Of a DNA stretch of 64,000 bases, positions 34,439 to 45,804 are shown piece by piece. The position numbers were made by a program, and so were the translations under genes. The stretch is from the NCBI GenBank assembly GCA_013180625.2, contig SNVD02012946.1:1-64000 (forward strand), in the 5' to 3' direction. The notes below the pieces were generated by a model. The model was given only the letters and a program-made list of their open reading frames with translations, ran no database searches and had not been told where the DNA came from. Source of the stretch: Boswellia sacra. Lineage: Eukaryota > Streptophyta > Magnoliopsida > Sapindales > Burseraceae. The first letter of the stretch is position 1; every line of letters begins with the position of its first letter.

Positions 34439-35852
34439 TGATGCGTTCGAAACTAGCAAGTATACTAGTCGCACAAGTAATAAAGTGATAAGTAAGATAT
34501 CGTTCCCACGAGGATTGATTCTAATTGAATTTGTTATTTCCAGCAACAATAAACTAAACAGGGGGGATTTTTGTTGAATGATTTACTAAATGAAATAAGA
34601 ATGCAAGTAAAGAATAACAAAACAGAAAGTAAATTTGAATGAAAAATCAATGGGAGAAAGCTGGTTAAGGGATCCTTCTCTACCACAAGATATGGATTTG
34701 CGAATTAATTGTAGAATTGTCATCTAATTACAGCATTGAAGTTATCAACCGTAGATAATAACAAGCTCTATTACCCCAATCTTTCCTTACTTTGTTGTTA
34801 AATAAAACAAGCTCTTTATTTAATCTCTATCCATTAAACAACCTAGAACAAGCTCTCTAAATTTAATTCAATGGATGCATTACGATAAGAAAGATAGGTT
34901 GATCTAAGCAATAAACACACAAGCTCGGATTATTTAACTTAGGTTGTATTCTCCAATTGCAATCTCTGATCACAATTTTGCTACTAAGGATTAGAAATTC
35001 AAGACAATTACGGATCAAGATTTCTACTCTAGCAATAGACAACAACCAGATTATATTCAGTTGGCCATTCCAAATACAATCAGCAAGCAATCATAAGCAT
35101 TAGATATGGGAAAATACAAGCAACTTCAATTAGAGAATTGGATAACAACTTCTTGCACAATCAACTTACAAAAACCATATCAGGGGCTTTGAAATCACCC
35201 TCAACCAATTCAGATTCAGTTACACATGTTTAAGAACGTGGTAAATACAATACAACATGGAGACATTCCAGAAAATGAAAGGGAAGGGAAAAAACTTAGC
35301 AAATTTGATGTAATTCTCTTTGGATTGTAGTTCTTCCTCTTTCCAAGCTTCCTTTCTCCTTCAAGAACTCCAAGAGATGAAAGAATTCCAGAGCTTCAGC
35401 CTCCACCACGTTCTCCCCTCTTCAAGTTATGAAAATAAAACCCTAAAATGTGTTTAAATACTCTGCTACAGTAACGTGCTACAGTGTCCCGTATTATACA
35501 TGCTACAGTGATGTGTGGAATTACATTTCTACACTTCTCACACTGTTTTGATTACAACTTTCGGTACACTGAATGGATTCATAAACCGTAAATTTCTCCA
35601 AAAAGTAGACTTCGAGAGCTTTTCAACGGTATATGATATATCATCGGGTTCATTGTATATCAATACAATTAAATCCGAGAAGATGGTTGACTAGCAGAGG
35701 GGAAAATGAAGGGTTTTACTCCATTTTTGTGCAAGTTGCTCCAAAACTCCTACAAACATCAAAACCACACAAAAACATAAAAATACCAAGGAATATAGCA
35801 AAGAAACATGGATGAATTGATATGAAAATGATATATAAATAGACACTTATCA
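34439..35852 (-). mobile_element. Solo LTR of the Athila-like family B (B2), TSD GTTAT
   Basis: GTTAT lies at 34434-34438 and 35853-35857. The body is one complete LTR, TGATGCGTTCGAA...GACACTTATCA on the plus strand, 1414 bp, strongly similar to 10089-11480. No internal sequence is left, so it arose by recombination between two LTRs. It sits in the 3' untranslated part of the copia element. Confidence 0.93.
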
Positions 35853-36133
35853 GTTATGAATATAAGCAATCCACGTTATGAATATAAGCAATCCAACAAT
35901 TTCTCCCCCTTTTGTTATCATAAAAAAGATGTAGTCAAATTAATTACTCCCCCTAAATATTTTCTCCCCCTTAACATATGCTACCATTTAAAGATTATCA
36001 TATAAATGAAAAATTAAGACATATCCAACATGCCTACTTCTCTTCTAATTATGCAAAATCTATCTTGACTAAGGGGTTTAGTCATATTTGGGTCTAGGGA
36101 CTAATTCTCAAACTTGATTTCTCTCAAATTGGT
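35853..36133 (-). other. Copia 3' internal segment with repeated polypurine tracts
   Basis: Contains 'atgaatataagcaatccacgt' twice around the solo-LTR junction and three more purine tracts (as their complements 'ttctcccccttttg', 'actccccct', 'tttctccccctt'). Multiple tracts upstream of the 3' LTR are a known Sirevirus trait. The RT and RNase H coding that should lie here is absent. Confidence 0.65.
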
Positions 36134-37129
36134 TCAATTCTTCTTGCATAGCCAAAATCCAACTTTCCTCATTTTTTGCTTCTTTAAAAGATTTTGGTTC
36201 AAATTGAGAGACAAAAGCAAAATGATTACAAAAGTTCTTAAAAGAAGATCTAGTTTCATACCTTGTGATGGTTCACCAATAATGAGATCTTTAGGGTGAG
36301 CTTTTGCATACCTCCATTCCTTTGGTAATTCTTGGAAAGAATCATTTACTTCCTCAAGCTTTTCTTGTTGAAGTTGTAATTCATCTTGGCTCTTTTCATC
36401 AAGCCTTGATTCTTTGATTTGCCTTTCTACCTCAACAATATCATCATCTAAATTCTTTGAAGAAATCACATTAGTTTCATCAAATTCGACATGCATTGAT
36501 TCTTCAATAGCAAGAGTCTTTTTGTTAAAAACTCTATATGCTTTACTATGGTTAGAGTAGCCAACAAAAATTCCAATATTGGCTTTTGCATCAAATTTTT
36601 CAAGTTTATCCTTGGTGTTTAAAATAAAACATTTACATCCAAAAACTTTAAAAAATCCAATGTTGGGTTTTCTTCCTTTCCAAAGTTCATAAGGAGTTTT
36701 CTTTATTAAAGCTCTAATATGGACTCTATTGATTATAAAGCATGCGGTATTAACGGCTTCAGCCCAAAAATATTTTGGCAAATTATTTTCAAGTAACATG
36801 GTCCTAGCCATTTCTTGGATAGTCCTATTTTTCCTCTCAACAACACCATTTTGTTGTGGAGTTCTAGGTGAGGAAAAATTATGCTCAAAACCATTTCCAT
36901 CACAAAGATTTTCAAATGCAACATTGTCTACTTCACCACCATGATCACTCCTAATGGACACAATAGAATACCCCTTTTGATTTTGGACTCTTTTTGCAAA
37001 TTTTGAAAAAGCTTGTATGGCCTCATTTTTAGTTTTCAAGAATAATACCCAAGTGAATCTTGAATAATCATCCACAACAACAAAAAACATAATACTTTCC
37101 ACCAAGGCTTTGAGTTCTTGATGGTCCAA
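36134..37129 (-). pseudogene. Copia integrase and following pol region
   Basis: 331 codons open. Integrase catalytic region: Asp in 'VVDDYSRFTWVLFLKTK' (about residue 20), Asp in 'IRSDHGGE' (about 61) and Glu in 'QNGVVERKNRTIQ' (about 98), all present. Further on is the C-terminal domain 'FGCKCFILNTKDKLEKFD' and 'GIFVGYS'. The normal frame continues into the linker before RT, but a one-base slip near 36258 changes the frame after 'GEPSQGMK', and the RT itself is missing beyond about 36130. Upstream, a six-A run (37082-37087, plus strand) carries another slip that separates this from the protease frame. Confidence 0.85.
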
Positions 37130-37691
37130 ATAAATCCAAATGAAGTAATTGTAGAGGTTTATTTGTTGAAATAAATTTCTTTTGTTTAAAAGAAGTTCTC
37201 ACTTGTTTTCCAAATTGACAAGCATCACAAATCTTATCCTTTTCAAATTTTATTTTTGGAAGACCATCAACTAAATCATTTTTAGAAATTTTTGAAATTG
37301 TGTCCATGCTAGCATGACCTAACCTTCTATGCCATAACCAAGCATCATGATTAACAATGAAACAATTTTCTACATGATCATTAACATCAATATCAATTGT
37401 ATAAATATTACCACATCTATTACCAACAAATAATGTCTTATTGTTACTAACATCCTTAATCACACATCTATTAGGCTCAAAAGTAACAAAATATCCCTTA
37501 TCACACAATTGACTAATGCTAATCAAATCATGTTTTAAACCATGAACAAGCAAAACATCTTTAATAATAGGTGAAGAAGGGTTACCAATATCACCATGTC
37601 CGATTACCCTTCCTTTGGCATTATCACCGAAGGTCACATATCCTCCTTTCTTCATGATTAATCTTGAGAACTTGGAGGCATCTCCGGTCAT
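37068..37691 (-). pseudogene. Copia protease and pre-integrase region
   Basis: Starts just after the active-site block. The segment overlapping the end of gag encodes 'YLDSGCSRHMTGD' (protease D-S-G), and this frame continues with 'LISISQLCDKGYFVTF' and the zinc-binding 'WLWHRRLGHASMDTI...CDACQFGKQ' (H-x-x-x-H...C-x-x-C) of the GAG-pre-integrase domain. It is in a different frame from gag (see findings) and ends at the homopolymer slip before the integrase core. Confidence 0.85.
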
Positions 37692-37711
37692 ATGCCTTGA
37701 GCATCCACTAT

Positions 37712-39115
37712 CTAAGTACCACTTATGTTTGACACTCCTTTGTTTCTACAATCAACATTCAAAGAGAGACTTTTGGGTACCCAAATGTTCTTGTGTCCTT
37801 GGGGGTTAGTTATGGTACTTTTTGGAACCCATATTTGTTTCAAATTAGGATTTTTCTTAATATAGCAAGAATACACTTTGTGTCTTTTACTTCCACAATA
37901 AGTACATGAATGATTAGGATTATTCCTAGAAGATGCATGAACAAAATAGTTTTTAAAATACTTTTGATTTTTATTAGTTTTATATCCTATCCCTCTTTTA
38001 TCTAAAACACACATTTGATTTTGTAACATAAAATTCAAATTTTTTGTGCTTTTTGTAAAACTATCAACAATATTTCTTAAGTCATTATTTTCCTTTTTCA
38101 AAGTAACATTTTCTTTCTCTAATTTATCAAAATCCTTTTGTTTTAAAATCTCAATTTCAGTTTTTAAAAAATGTATTTGACTTTCCAAACTTTCAAAATC
38201 TTTTTGCTTTAAAATTTCATTTTCATTTTCTAAAGCTTCATTTATTTCCACTAACTCTTCTAATTGAGATAACATGATTTTTGACTTCTTTTTGAAAGCA
38301 TTGATTTTTGAATTTTGTTTATCAACTTGCACATGTAAATTTTGGAATGCTTCAAGTAATTCATCATATGAAAGCTTAGGATCATAGTTTAGAATACTTA
38401 CCTCATCTTCTCTTAAAGCCATGAAGCACATGTTTGCCACTTCGCAATCTTCTTCATTCTCCTTCAAGGTGATTTCATGAGTCATGAGAGAACCCATAAG
38501 TTCTTCTAATGGTAGTTTGGTGAGGTCCTTTGCTTCTTGAATTGCCGTCACCTTTGGCTCCCAAGATTTTGGTAGACACCTAAGAATCTTTCTCACCATT
38601 TCAACATTAGAATAAGATTTACCAAGAGATTTCAAACTATTAATAATATCCGTAAATCTAGTAAACATTTCAGAAATTGATTCATCCGATTTCATCTTAA
38701 AAAGCTCATAACTATGAACTAGCATACTAATTTTGGATTCTTTAACTTGACTAGTTCCTTCATGAGTTACTTCAAGTGTGTGCCATATTTCTTGTGCCGT
38801 AGAACAAGTAGATATTCTATTAAACTCATTTCTATCTAGAGCACAATACAACACATTCATAGCTTTAGCATTCAAACTCAATTTCTTTTTATCATCTTCA
38901 CTAAACTCTTTAGGTTCTTTAAGCATGCATTCCCCATTTTCAATTTTTGTAGGAACAAAAGGTCCTTCCAAAACAATAGACCACAAATCATAATCAAAAG
39001 ATTTCAAGAAAATACTCATTCTAGTTTTCCAATAAGAGTAATCACTTCCATTAAAAAATGGAGGTCTAGAGATAGAAAGTCCCTTAACATATGAAGTTGA
39101 ATTAAAAGTTCCCAT
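37712..39115 (-). CDS. Copia gag, intact 467 codons
   Basis: The capsid/UBN2-type gag of Ty1/copia: N-terminal 'FNGSDYSYWKTRMSIFL' (residues about 20-36), 'LEVTHEGTSQVKESKISMLV', and 'EMVRKILRCLPKSWEPKVTA'. A long heptad-like coiled-coil region follows (about 280-370), then the zinc knuckle 'CTYCGSKRHKVYSCY' (C-x2-C-x4-H-x4-C) near residues 398-412. The initiator Met lies 42 bases inside the primer binding site. Role: particle formation and RNA packaging. Open throughout, but the element lacks RT, so it could act only in trans, if expressed. Confidence 0.9.
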   Translation of the reverse strand: MGTFNSTSYVKGLSISRPPFFNGSDYSYWKTRMSIFLKSFDYDLWSIVLEGPFVPTKIENGECMLKEPKEFSEDDKKKLSLNAKAMNVLYCALDRNEFNRISTCSTAQEIWHTLEVTHEGTSQVKESKISMLVHSYELFKMKSDESISEMFTRFTDIINSLKSLGKSYSNVEMVRKILRCLPKSWEPKVTAIQEAKDLTKLPLEELMGSLMTHEITLKENEEDCEVANMCFMALREDEVSILNYDPKLSYDELLEAFQNLHVQVDKQNSKINAFKKKSKIMLSQLEELVEINEALENENEILKQKDFESLESQIHFLKTEIEILKQKDFDKLEKENVTLKKENNDLRNIVDSFTKSTKNLNFMLQNQMCVLDKRGIGYKTNKNQKYFKNYFVHASSRNNPNHSCTYCGSKRHKVYSCYIKKNPNLKQIWVPKSTITNPQGHKNIWVPKSLSLNVDCRNKGVSNISGT

Positions 39116-39156
39116 AGCTCAAAAATCGATTAAGATTTAAAAAATTGAGCAACCTT

Positions 39157-39168
39157 GCTCTGATACCA
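39157..39168 (-). promoter_or_regulatory. Primer binding site of the copia element (initiator tRNA-Met type)
   Basis: The complement reads TGGTATCAGAGC, two bases from the LTR border at 39171. Confidence 0.92.
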
Positions 39169-39170
39169 CT

Positions 39171-41193
39171 TGTTGACCCAGGTATGGCAACCCAAGAGGG
39201 GGGGTGAATTGGGTTTTTATTTAAAAAAACGGATTTAGAAAACTTTTCTTGAAAGATCAAAATTATTTAAATCTTTCTTTAAGAACAAAGGTGAAGAAGA
39301 TGAAAATAGAATGCAATCAAGAGAATAGCAATAAAGAACAATCACAAGTGCAAGTAAATGTAAAGAGGATAGGGATAGAGAGAGTACAAACTCAATTTAC
39401 GTGGTTCGGCAAACCTTGCCTACGTCCACGGGCTCCTAGCTCCACGAGCTAAGCTTTCCACTAAGTTGTAAAAATCTTTACAACTTGCTTGATGAACAAC
39501 CTCACCAAGACTTTTTCCTTCAATCCTTGATAACACCACACCAAGAGTTCTTCTTGATGAACAACCTCACCAAGGCAACTTCCTTCAACCCTTGATAACA
39601 CCACACCAAGAGTTCTTCTTGATGAACAACCTCACCAAGGCAACTTCCTTCAACCCTTGATAACACCACACCAAGAGTTCTTCTTGATGAACAACCTCAC
39701 CAAGGCAACTTTCCTTCAACCCTTGATAACACCACACCAAGAGTTCTTCTTGATGAACAACCTCACCAAGGCAACTTCCTTCAACTCTTGATAACACCAC
39801 ACCAAGAGTTCTTCTTGATGAACAACCTCACCAAGGCAACTTCCTTCAACCCTTGATAACACCACACCAAGAGTTCTTCTTGATGAACAACCTCACCAAG
39901 GCAACTTCCTTCAACTCTTGATAACACCACACCAAGAGTTCTTCTTGATGAACAACCTCACCAAGGAAAGAGTTCTCTCAAGGATAACTTTTATCCTTTA
40001 CAAGAAGATCTCACTCTCACCACAATACAAGAACAAAGAAATTTTTATAACAAAAGTACAACTCTCTTCAAAGAGTAGATAAAGAATATAAAAGCTCTCT
40101 AGACTTGATATTTCTCTTGTTTTTTGCTTGATAGATACTTCTCTTGCTCTTACTGAATGCATGGGAGAAGGGCTCCTTTTATAGGCAAATGGGATGAACT
40201 TAATCAAGTGAAGACACCAACTCCAAATTTTCTGCCCACCATAAAAACCAAAATCTTGTCTGCCATTTTTGTCAATGTTCCGTTTGAAATCTGAAAACCT
40301 GTAAAACATAAACGATCTGAAAAATTGAATAAGCTTTCCAACGCATCAAGAACCAAGTCATTTGAATATCTCTAGCTCATGATATGGCCAAAACACCATT
40401 CGGTGCTCATGTGACTTGATTTTTCTTCCATGTGTCAGTCCACTGATTTGCATGTGTATTATGTCGGCCTTCTGTTTTAAATTTGAATTTCTTCAAAGAA
40501 TATTAAATCTGCTCCATTAAATTATATTTCCAATGCCATAAGAATCAAGTCATTTAGATATCTCTAACTCAAGATATGGATAAAACATCATTTAGTGCTC
40601 AAATGAGTTGATTTTTCTTCTCTGTGTCAGTCCACCAAATTGTATGTCAATTATGTCGGCCTTCTGTTTGAAATTTGAATTTCTTCAAAACATATGAAAT
40701 GTGCTTCATTAAGTCATCTTTCCAATTCCATAAGAATCAAGTCATTTTGAATTTTATAGCTCAAGATATGTCCAAAAGAGTATTCAGTGCTCATGTCAGC
40801 TATTTCCATTTGTCTTTCAATTTGCATGATGATTTTGATAACCTTACACTAGAAATTTGAATTACTTTAAAACATATGAAATGTTATAAATTGAGTAAGC
40901 TTTCCAAAGGCTCAAGAATCACATCATTTGGACATCTATAGAGATATATATGACCAATTGATTGAACATTGCTCGTATATCACATTCCTTGAGTTAATCC
41001 TTGTTCTTAAACTTTGGTGCCTTTAACATGTAGTCTTCTCCTTAGCTTCAACATTTCATTTTAATAAGCCTCTTCTTGATTTTACAATTATTTCAATGAT
41101 ATTACTCTTGCACAAAAATAAACATTTAGTAAATCACAATGAATCAATGTGTATTGTTATCATCAAAATTATCATGTAGCATTAGGGCTAACA
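39171..41193 (-). repeat. 5' LTR of the copia element (2023 bp) with expanded 65-bp tandem repeat
   Basis: Plus strand TGTTGACCCAGG...GGGCTAACA, flanked by the TSD ATTGG at 41194-41198. Eight copies of the 65-bp unit ('gatgaacaacctcaccaag...cttgataacaccacaccaagagttc') occupy about 39488-39975, against four in the 3' LTR. That accounts for almost all of the 258-bp length difference. Confidence 0.92.
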
Positions 41194-41875
41194 ATTGGGT
41201 CCTATCTGAGGAATAATGGTCACAAGATATGGATCCTCAAGATCGTCTGGTAAGACCTGTAGAAACTACACAAGGAGGCAAAACTAAAAAAGGCAAAGCT
41301 AACAGAATAAGGTCCTATCCATCATCTCAAGTAACGGGATGTGGAAGACAATGTCACCCTACCACCTCTAGTGTGATTGCCCATGGTAGAAATTGGAAAG
41401 TCGAAGAAGTTGGCAAGATCAGACGTCGATGGCGTCTCGACAGTAGGCAGAATGATGCTCTCAAAACTAGATAGATGATAATCAATTATGGTAGAGAATT
41501 CCTCATACAGGGGGCAAAGCTCTTGCCCAGTGAAGTGAAAGACATGATCATGAGGATCCCAAAAGATCGTGCATTCCTTAAGAAAAAGGGATGTCAAGCT
41601 TCACATATCGAAGGATCTTCAAATTATAGAGACTGTTGGATTTAAGTCATCCCTGATCATCATCCCTTAGAAGCTTTAAGAGAGGTTGGAAGGTCTTGAG
41701 AAAGGCCTTAGACATGTTAAAAAGCATGAAGACGTATCGAAAAGAGCAAAAGAAAAGTCAACAAATGAGGGAATAAAATATTGAAAGGTATGAAGAAATA
41801 ATGGAGAGAAGCAGCACTTAGATTGTGCAAAAAACGAAGTAAAAAAGGTAAGAGGAAAGAAGACTACCAACAGGC
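41194..41875 (-). pseudogene. N-terminal part of antisense ORF-1 in A3
   Basis: The open piece 41597-41322 encodes 'FWDPHDHVFHFTGQELCPLY' followed by 'EEFSTI', a clearer version of the motif in A2, and then 'STMGNHTRGGRVTLSS', which matches A1. The preceding frame (41870-41676) supplies a hydrophobic start. The remainder lies on the left side of the copia insertion (31486-32544). Broken frame. Confidence 0.6.
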
Positions 41876-42339
41876 AGTCAAAGAACTGTCGGTCAACTAT
41901 TTGACTATCAATTGGCTATTATATGACAATCGATTGGTGGTCTAATAGTCGGTCAGTGGTCAGACAGTCGACCAGTGGTCGATAAGGCAAGTAGCCATTT
42001 AATTCCTTCTTTCACACGTCTTTCAGCTTCTAGAACGTGTATTGATGAGTAGTTTCGAGCACGTGATTTTCATATTTTATAATTTTGTTCAAAATTGATA
42101 TGATGATGTAGAATTAAGTTTGAAAAAATTTGGATGTAAATTTATCGAAACTACGCATAGTTTAAGAAGCAATGTACGAAGCTCAAAATAGAAAAGTTTC
42201 ACTAGATCTTTGAAGCTTGTTTACATAACTAATTACCTTGATTATACATCATAAAAAATTAAAATGTAGAAGTTCATACATGGAAGCAAAATGAACAAAG
42301 GAAACAAATCAATATGAAGGAAGCTAATGGCGACAATCC

Positions 42340-44560
42340 TCACTCATCACCACCATCATCATGATCAATAGAGAAGGCAGCAACCTAGGCCTTAAGGCGC
42401 TCGATCTCTCGCTCCAAACATGCATTCTCCTGACAACGTGTCTAATTCAAGCAAGAAGCATATAGTTAGAAAAACTATTAAGATAGAAATCATACATGCA
42501 TAAAGCATAGAATAGTGTTTTACCTGATACTGGTGAGACATCTGTAAGACATACCCATGAGAAACAGCTTACATGTGGAATAAATGCTACATAGAAGATC
42601 GTGATACCTATATGACATTGCATTTTGTTATGACTAACAAATATTTGAAGAATAATAGGAGACTTGAGGAATAAATAGTCAGAAGACTTACTAGAGCGGT
42701 ATCACGAGGAACGAAAGAAACGGGCATGGTTGGATCCTCAGTGATCATATGACTGCTAATCTATCCATTGATATCCAACGTGTAAACTACATTGCTGGGG
42801 TAAGCTTGGAGGTCACCAATCACATGACCAGCTAGAATATTTGGAGCAGTTGTAGCGGTTAGAGGCGGACGTGGCTATTTAGTAGTACTAGCAAAAGAGG
42901 CAGATATGTCAATACCAAAAGAAGAAACCCTCGATCTCTTCCTATAACGAGTAAAAAAGCTACCAGCACGGCTGGAATTAGCAGGTGTGTGAGGAGTCTC
43001 ATCAGCAAATCGACCCAGCCTAGTATAGAGCAATGTGATTCAAGCCCACTCAGCATAAGAAGCTGTCATCACTAGGAACTCAAGTGAATCTCAGTCGTGT
43101 AATCTGACACATTTGGCTCCATAACCAAGTCAGCTGCGTCTATCATTAGAACTGGTGGAGAAGGAGGAATCAGATGATGTGCTTTGGGCCTTCAAACCAA
43201 TCCCAATCATGGTTACCCAAATACCATATCATGCTATCAATACGTGGAAGAAGGATACGGTAGTAGACAAATGGGAGGTAACTCTCATAGTAGCCGACTA
43301 GCCCTCCACAGGCCCCTAACATTTAGAAAAAAATAGTAATTGAGATTATGATGTAAATGAAATACTAACTAAAATATCTTTTACCTTGTCCCAGGTCATC
43401 ATATGGATGTAATCAAAGAATAAGTCCAACTCATGGGATCTCTCAAGCTCTGCACAGTGTGCAACCCACCTCTTCATCTGTGGAAAAGATAAGTCCTAAC
43501 AAGCAGAAAGTGGGGAAGGTAGAACTCCTAACTTATAGGCCCACATCTATTATACATGAGATAGAATCAGAAATGGAATTCATACAGACAAAACACAGAG
43601 GTATAGAAAAGGGAAGAAGTTACCTCAAGAAGTGAGGCAAAACTAGTAATTGCGATAACACCTTGACAAGCATGGTCTAAACCAAAGTACAACAGGCCAA
43701 GCGCGGCATGAACCCAGTCAAAAGTCTTCACTTGATTGAGATCCCAAAGATCAGGAAGTAGAGTCAGGAAGATAGTGTTCAACACATTGGTAAAAAGCAT
43801 CGAACCAAGCAGATGCATGTGAAGCTATTTGCATACCGATCCACCTTAGTTAGAGTCAGGTTTGATCTCCTACTCCAATATTCATACAATGCATTATACC
43901 AAATCGCAATATTGTTCTTGATCTTTACATCGCATCCAAAAAGCTGGTGAACCAAATTTTATTGATCTTTTGAATCTGCGATACAAGCATCGATGGGTAT
44001 GACCTTTCCACCACATGGAAGGCCAGTCAAAGTGACCATGTCGAATGGCGTGATAGTCATCTCGCCAACTGGAAGATGGAAAGTGTGGGTCATGTCCATC
44101 CACCTCTCACATAGACCAGCTATTGCTTGACAATCGATGTACCGAAGGGCATGGAAAAGACAAGTAATAACTCATAGAAGCCTGTATTAATAATCCTTTT
44201 TCTAACGGCATCCTCTCTATCAAGTGTGGACTTTGGAAAATGACTGACACATCTTGTTCTCATGGAAATCCTAAGGCAAGAAATTGAAGTCTCTACATGA
44301 GTACATGCCTAAAAAAAGTCCTAGAAAATGGAAGACTGAAAAATGTAAGGAGTGCATAGCTGGGTGATCGTGTGGGAAACCACGTTGTAGACAACAGGCA
44401 CCTCTTGGTCATTTAAAAGACTCTTTAATATCGATTTCCAAACCAGGTCTCTCTCATTCAACTTAAGATGGATTGGATGACCAATGGAAAGAAGAAGTCG
44501 AGATGAGCACGTCGGAGAAAACCAGAGGTGAATCGAATGAAAAACGAAGAAACAGGACAT
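42340..44560 (-). pseudogene. Antisense ORF-2 (plant mobile domain) of A3
   Basis: On the minus strand about 44125-43990 encodes 'AGLCERWMDMTHTFHLPVGE' and 'MTITPFDMVTLTGLPCGG', a well-preserved PMD core. Around 43760-43650 'FDWVHAALGLLYFGLDHACQ' and 'GVIAITSF' fit the following helical part of the domain. The C-terminus ends '...DHDDGGDE' at the stop 42340-42342, as in A2. Several frame breaks. Retaining the same core in two copies implies the ORF was part of the ancestral element. Confidence 0.75.
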
Positions 44561-44649
44561 GAATGAAGCGGAGGAAGGTAAATGGTCCTTATAGGAACCC
44601 TTCGTTGCCGACCAACAATCAGACTGCCAGGCGGATGTTGGTCAATAGT

Positions 44650-44745
44650 TGGGAAAAGAAGAGAGAGAATAAGAAAAGAAGAGATGGGAAAAGAAAAGAA
44701 AAAGAAAGAAAATAAAGAAAGAAAAGAAAGAAAAGAAAATCTACA
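44650..44745 (+). repeat. AG-rich low-complexity tract in A3
   Basis: 'gaaaagaaaaagaaagaaaa' type; a shorter counterpart of 26520-26745. Confidence 0.85.
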
Positions 44746-45269
44746 TTGACCTTAAGACTGAAGGAATTTTTGAGCAAACCGGTGACAAGCACTCGGCCAT
44801 AGTAATAGCTTAGTAACTCATAAGGAAAGAAAAGTAACATCAGCCTATAGAATCTTCGACCGAAATCACATGAAAGAATTCCTTCAAATACTAGAAAGTA
44901 GTTTGTTGAAAAATACATCAAATGAGTTAAAATCATCCAGAGATGTTTGATACTTTATAGGATTTTGCAAAGACAATGGAAGAATCCCCAATGAGGCCAA
45001 TAATCAATAGCATATAAGAATTCCCTAGTGAAGGGTCCTACAACTGCAAAATCTGAAAAGACCAAGAACAAATAATGTTCAAGCATAGTGATTCAAGAAT
45101 AGAATGAAGAATGCTCAGAAGAAGGGCATGAGACCTAATGAAAGCAAAGTCTGAAGAGATTAAAAAAGAATACTCAATCGAAGGCATGAAGAAAGAAAAG
45201 GTCTAAAGACCGTAAAGCATTGCATGATAAACGTTTTCTTGATGGGCATGCATTAGAAGAAACCATAGG

Positions 45270-45685
45270 AAGTAGGTGCACTTGAGAGTGTTTTGAGCCC
45301 TTAGAATAGGCACAAGCTCTAAAAAGAGATGCACCGAAGAATGTTGAAAACCCTAGGAAGTAGATATACTTAAGAGTGTTTTAAGCTCCTAGAATAGGCG
45401 CAAGCCCTAAGAAAAAGTGCACTGAAGAGTATTGAAAGCTGTAGGAAGTAGGTGCACTTAAGAGTGTTTAAAGCCCGTAGAATAGGAACACTAAGGAGTG
45501 CTAACAAACCCTAAGGAGTAGGTGCACTGAAGAGTATTGAAAGCCGTAGGAAGTAGGTGCACTTAAGAGTGTTTAAAGCCCGTAGAATAGGCACACTAAG
45601 GAGTGCTAACAAACCCTAAGGAGTAGGTGCACTAAAGAGTGTTAGAAACCCTAAGAAGTAGGTAAACTAAAAGGTGTTTTATCTA
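45270..45685 (+). repeat. Tandem 'agtaggtgcacttaagagtg' array in A3, with a 105-bp duplication
   Basis: Same array as in A2. 45421-45525 and 45526-45630 are nearly identical 105-bp units that differ at only a few bases, so the last duplication was recent. Confidence 0.85.
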
Positions 45686-45804
45686 GCATCGTAGAGATGC
45701 ACTTCATGCATCAGAAGGATGCATTTGTCTGCACTAGAAGAGTGCACATTATACATTATAAGGATGTATCTATCCACACTAGAATAATGCATTGCATGCA
45801 CTGA

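Larger units (their letters stand above)
32545..41193 (-). mobile_element. Ty1/copia (Sirevirus-like) element with both LTRs, TSD ATTGG, lacking RT and RNase H
   Basis: ATTGG at 32540-32544 and 41194-41198 flanks a complete LTR pair. On the minus strand: 5' LTR 41193-39171, primer binding site 39168-39157 (complement of 'gctctgatacca', i.e. initiator-Met type TGGTATCAGAGC), gag 39115-37712, protease/integrase, then no reverse transcriptase, several polypurine tracts, 3' LTR 34309-32545. A solo Athila-like LTR sits inside. Multiple 'AGGGGGAGA'-type tracts and the long gag with a coiled-coil tail fit Sireviruses. Confidence 0.9.

Noticed and set aside
39585..39800. 71-codon repetitive ORF
   Set aside because: It reads through the 65-bp LTR minisatellite; the period makes the frame open by chance.
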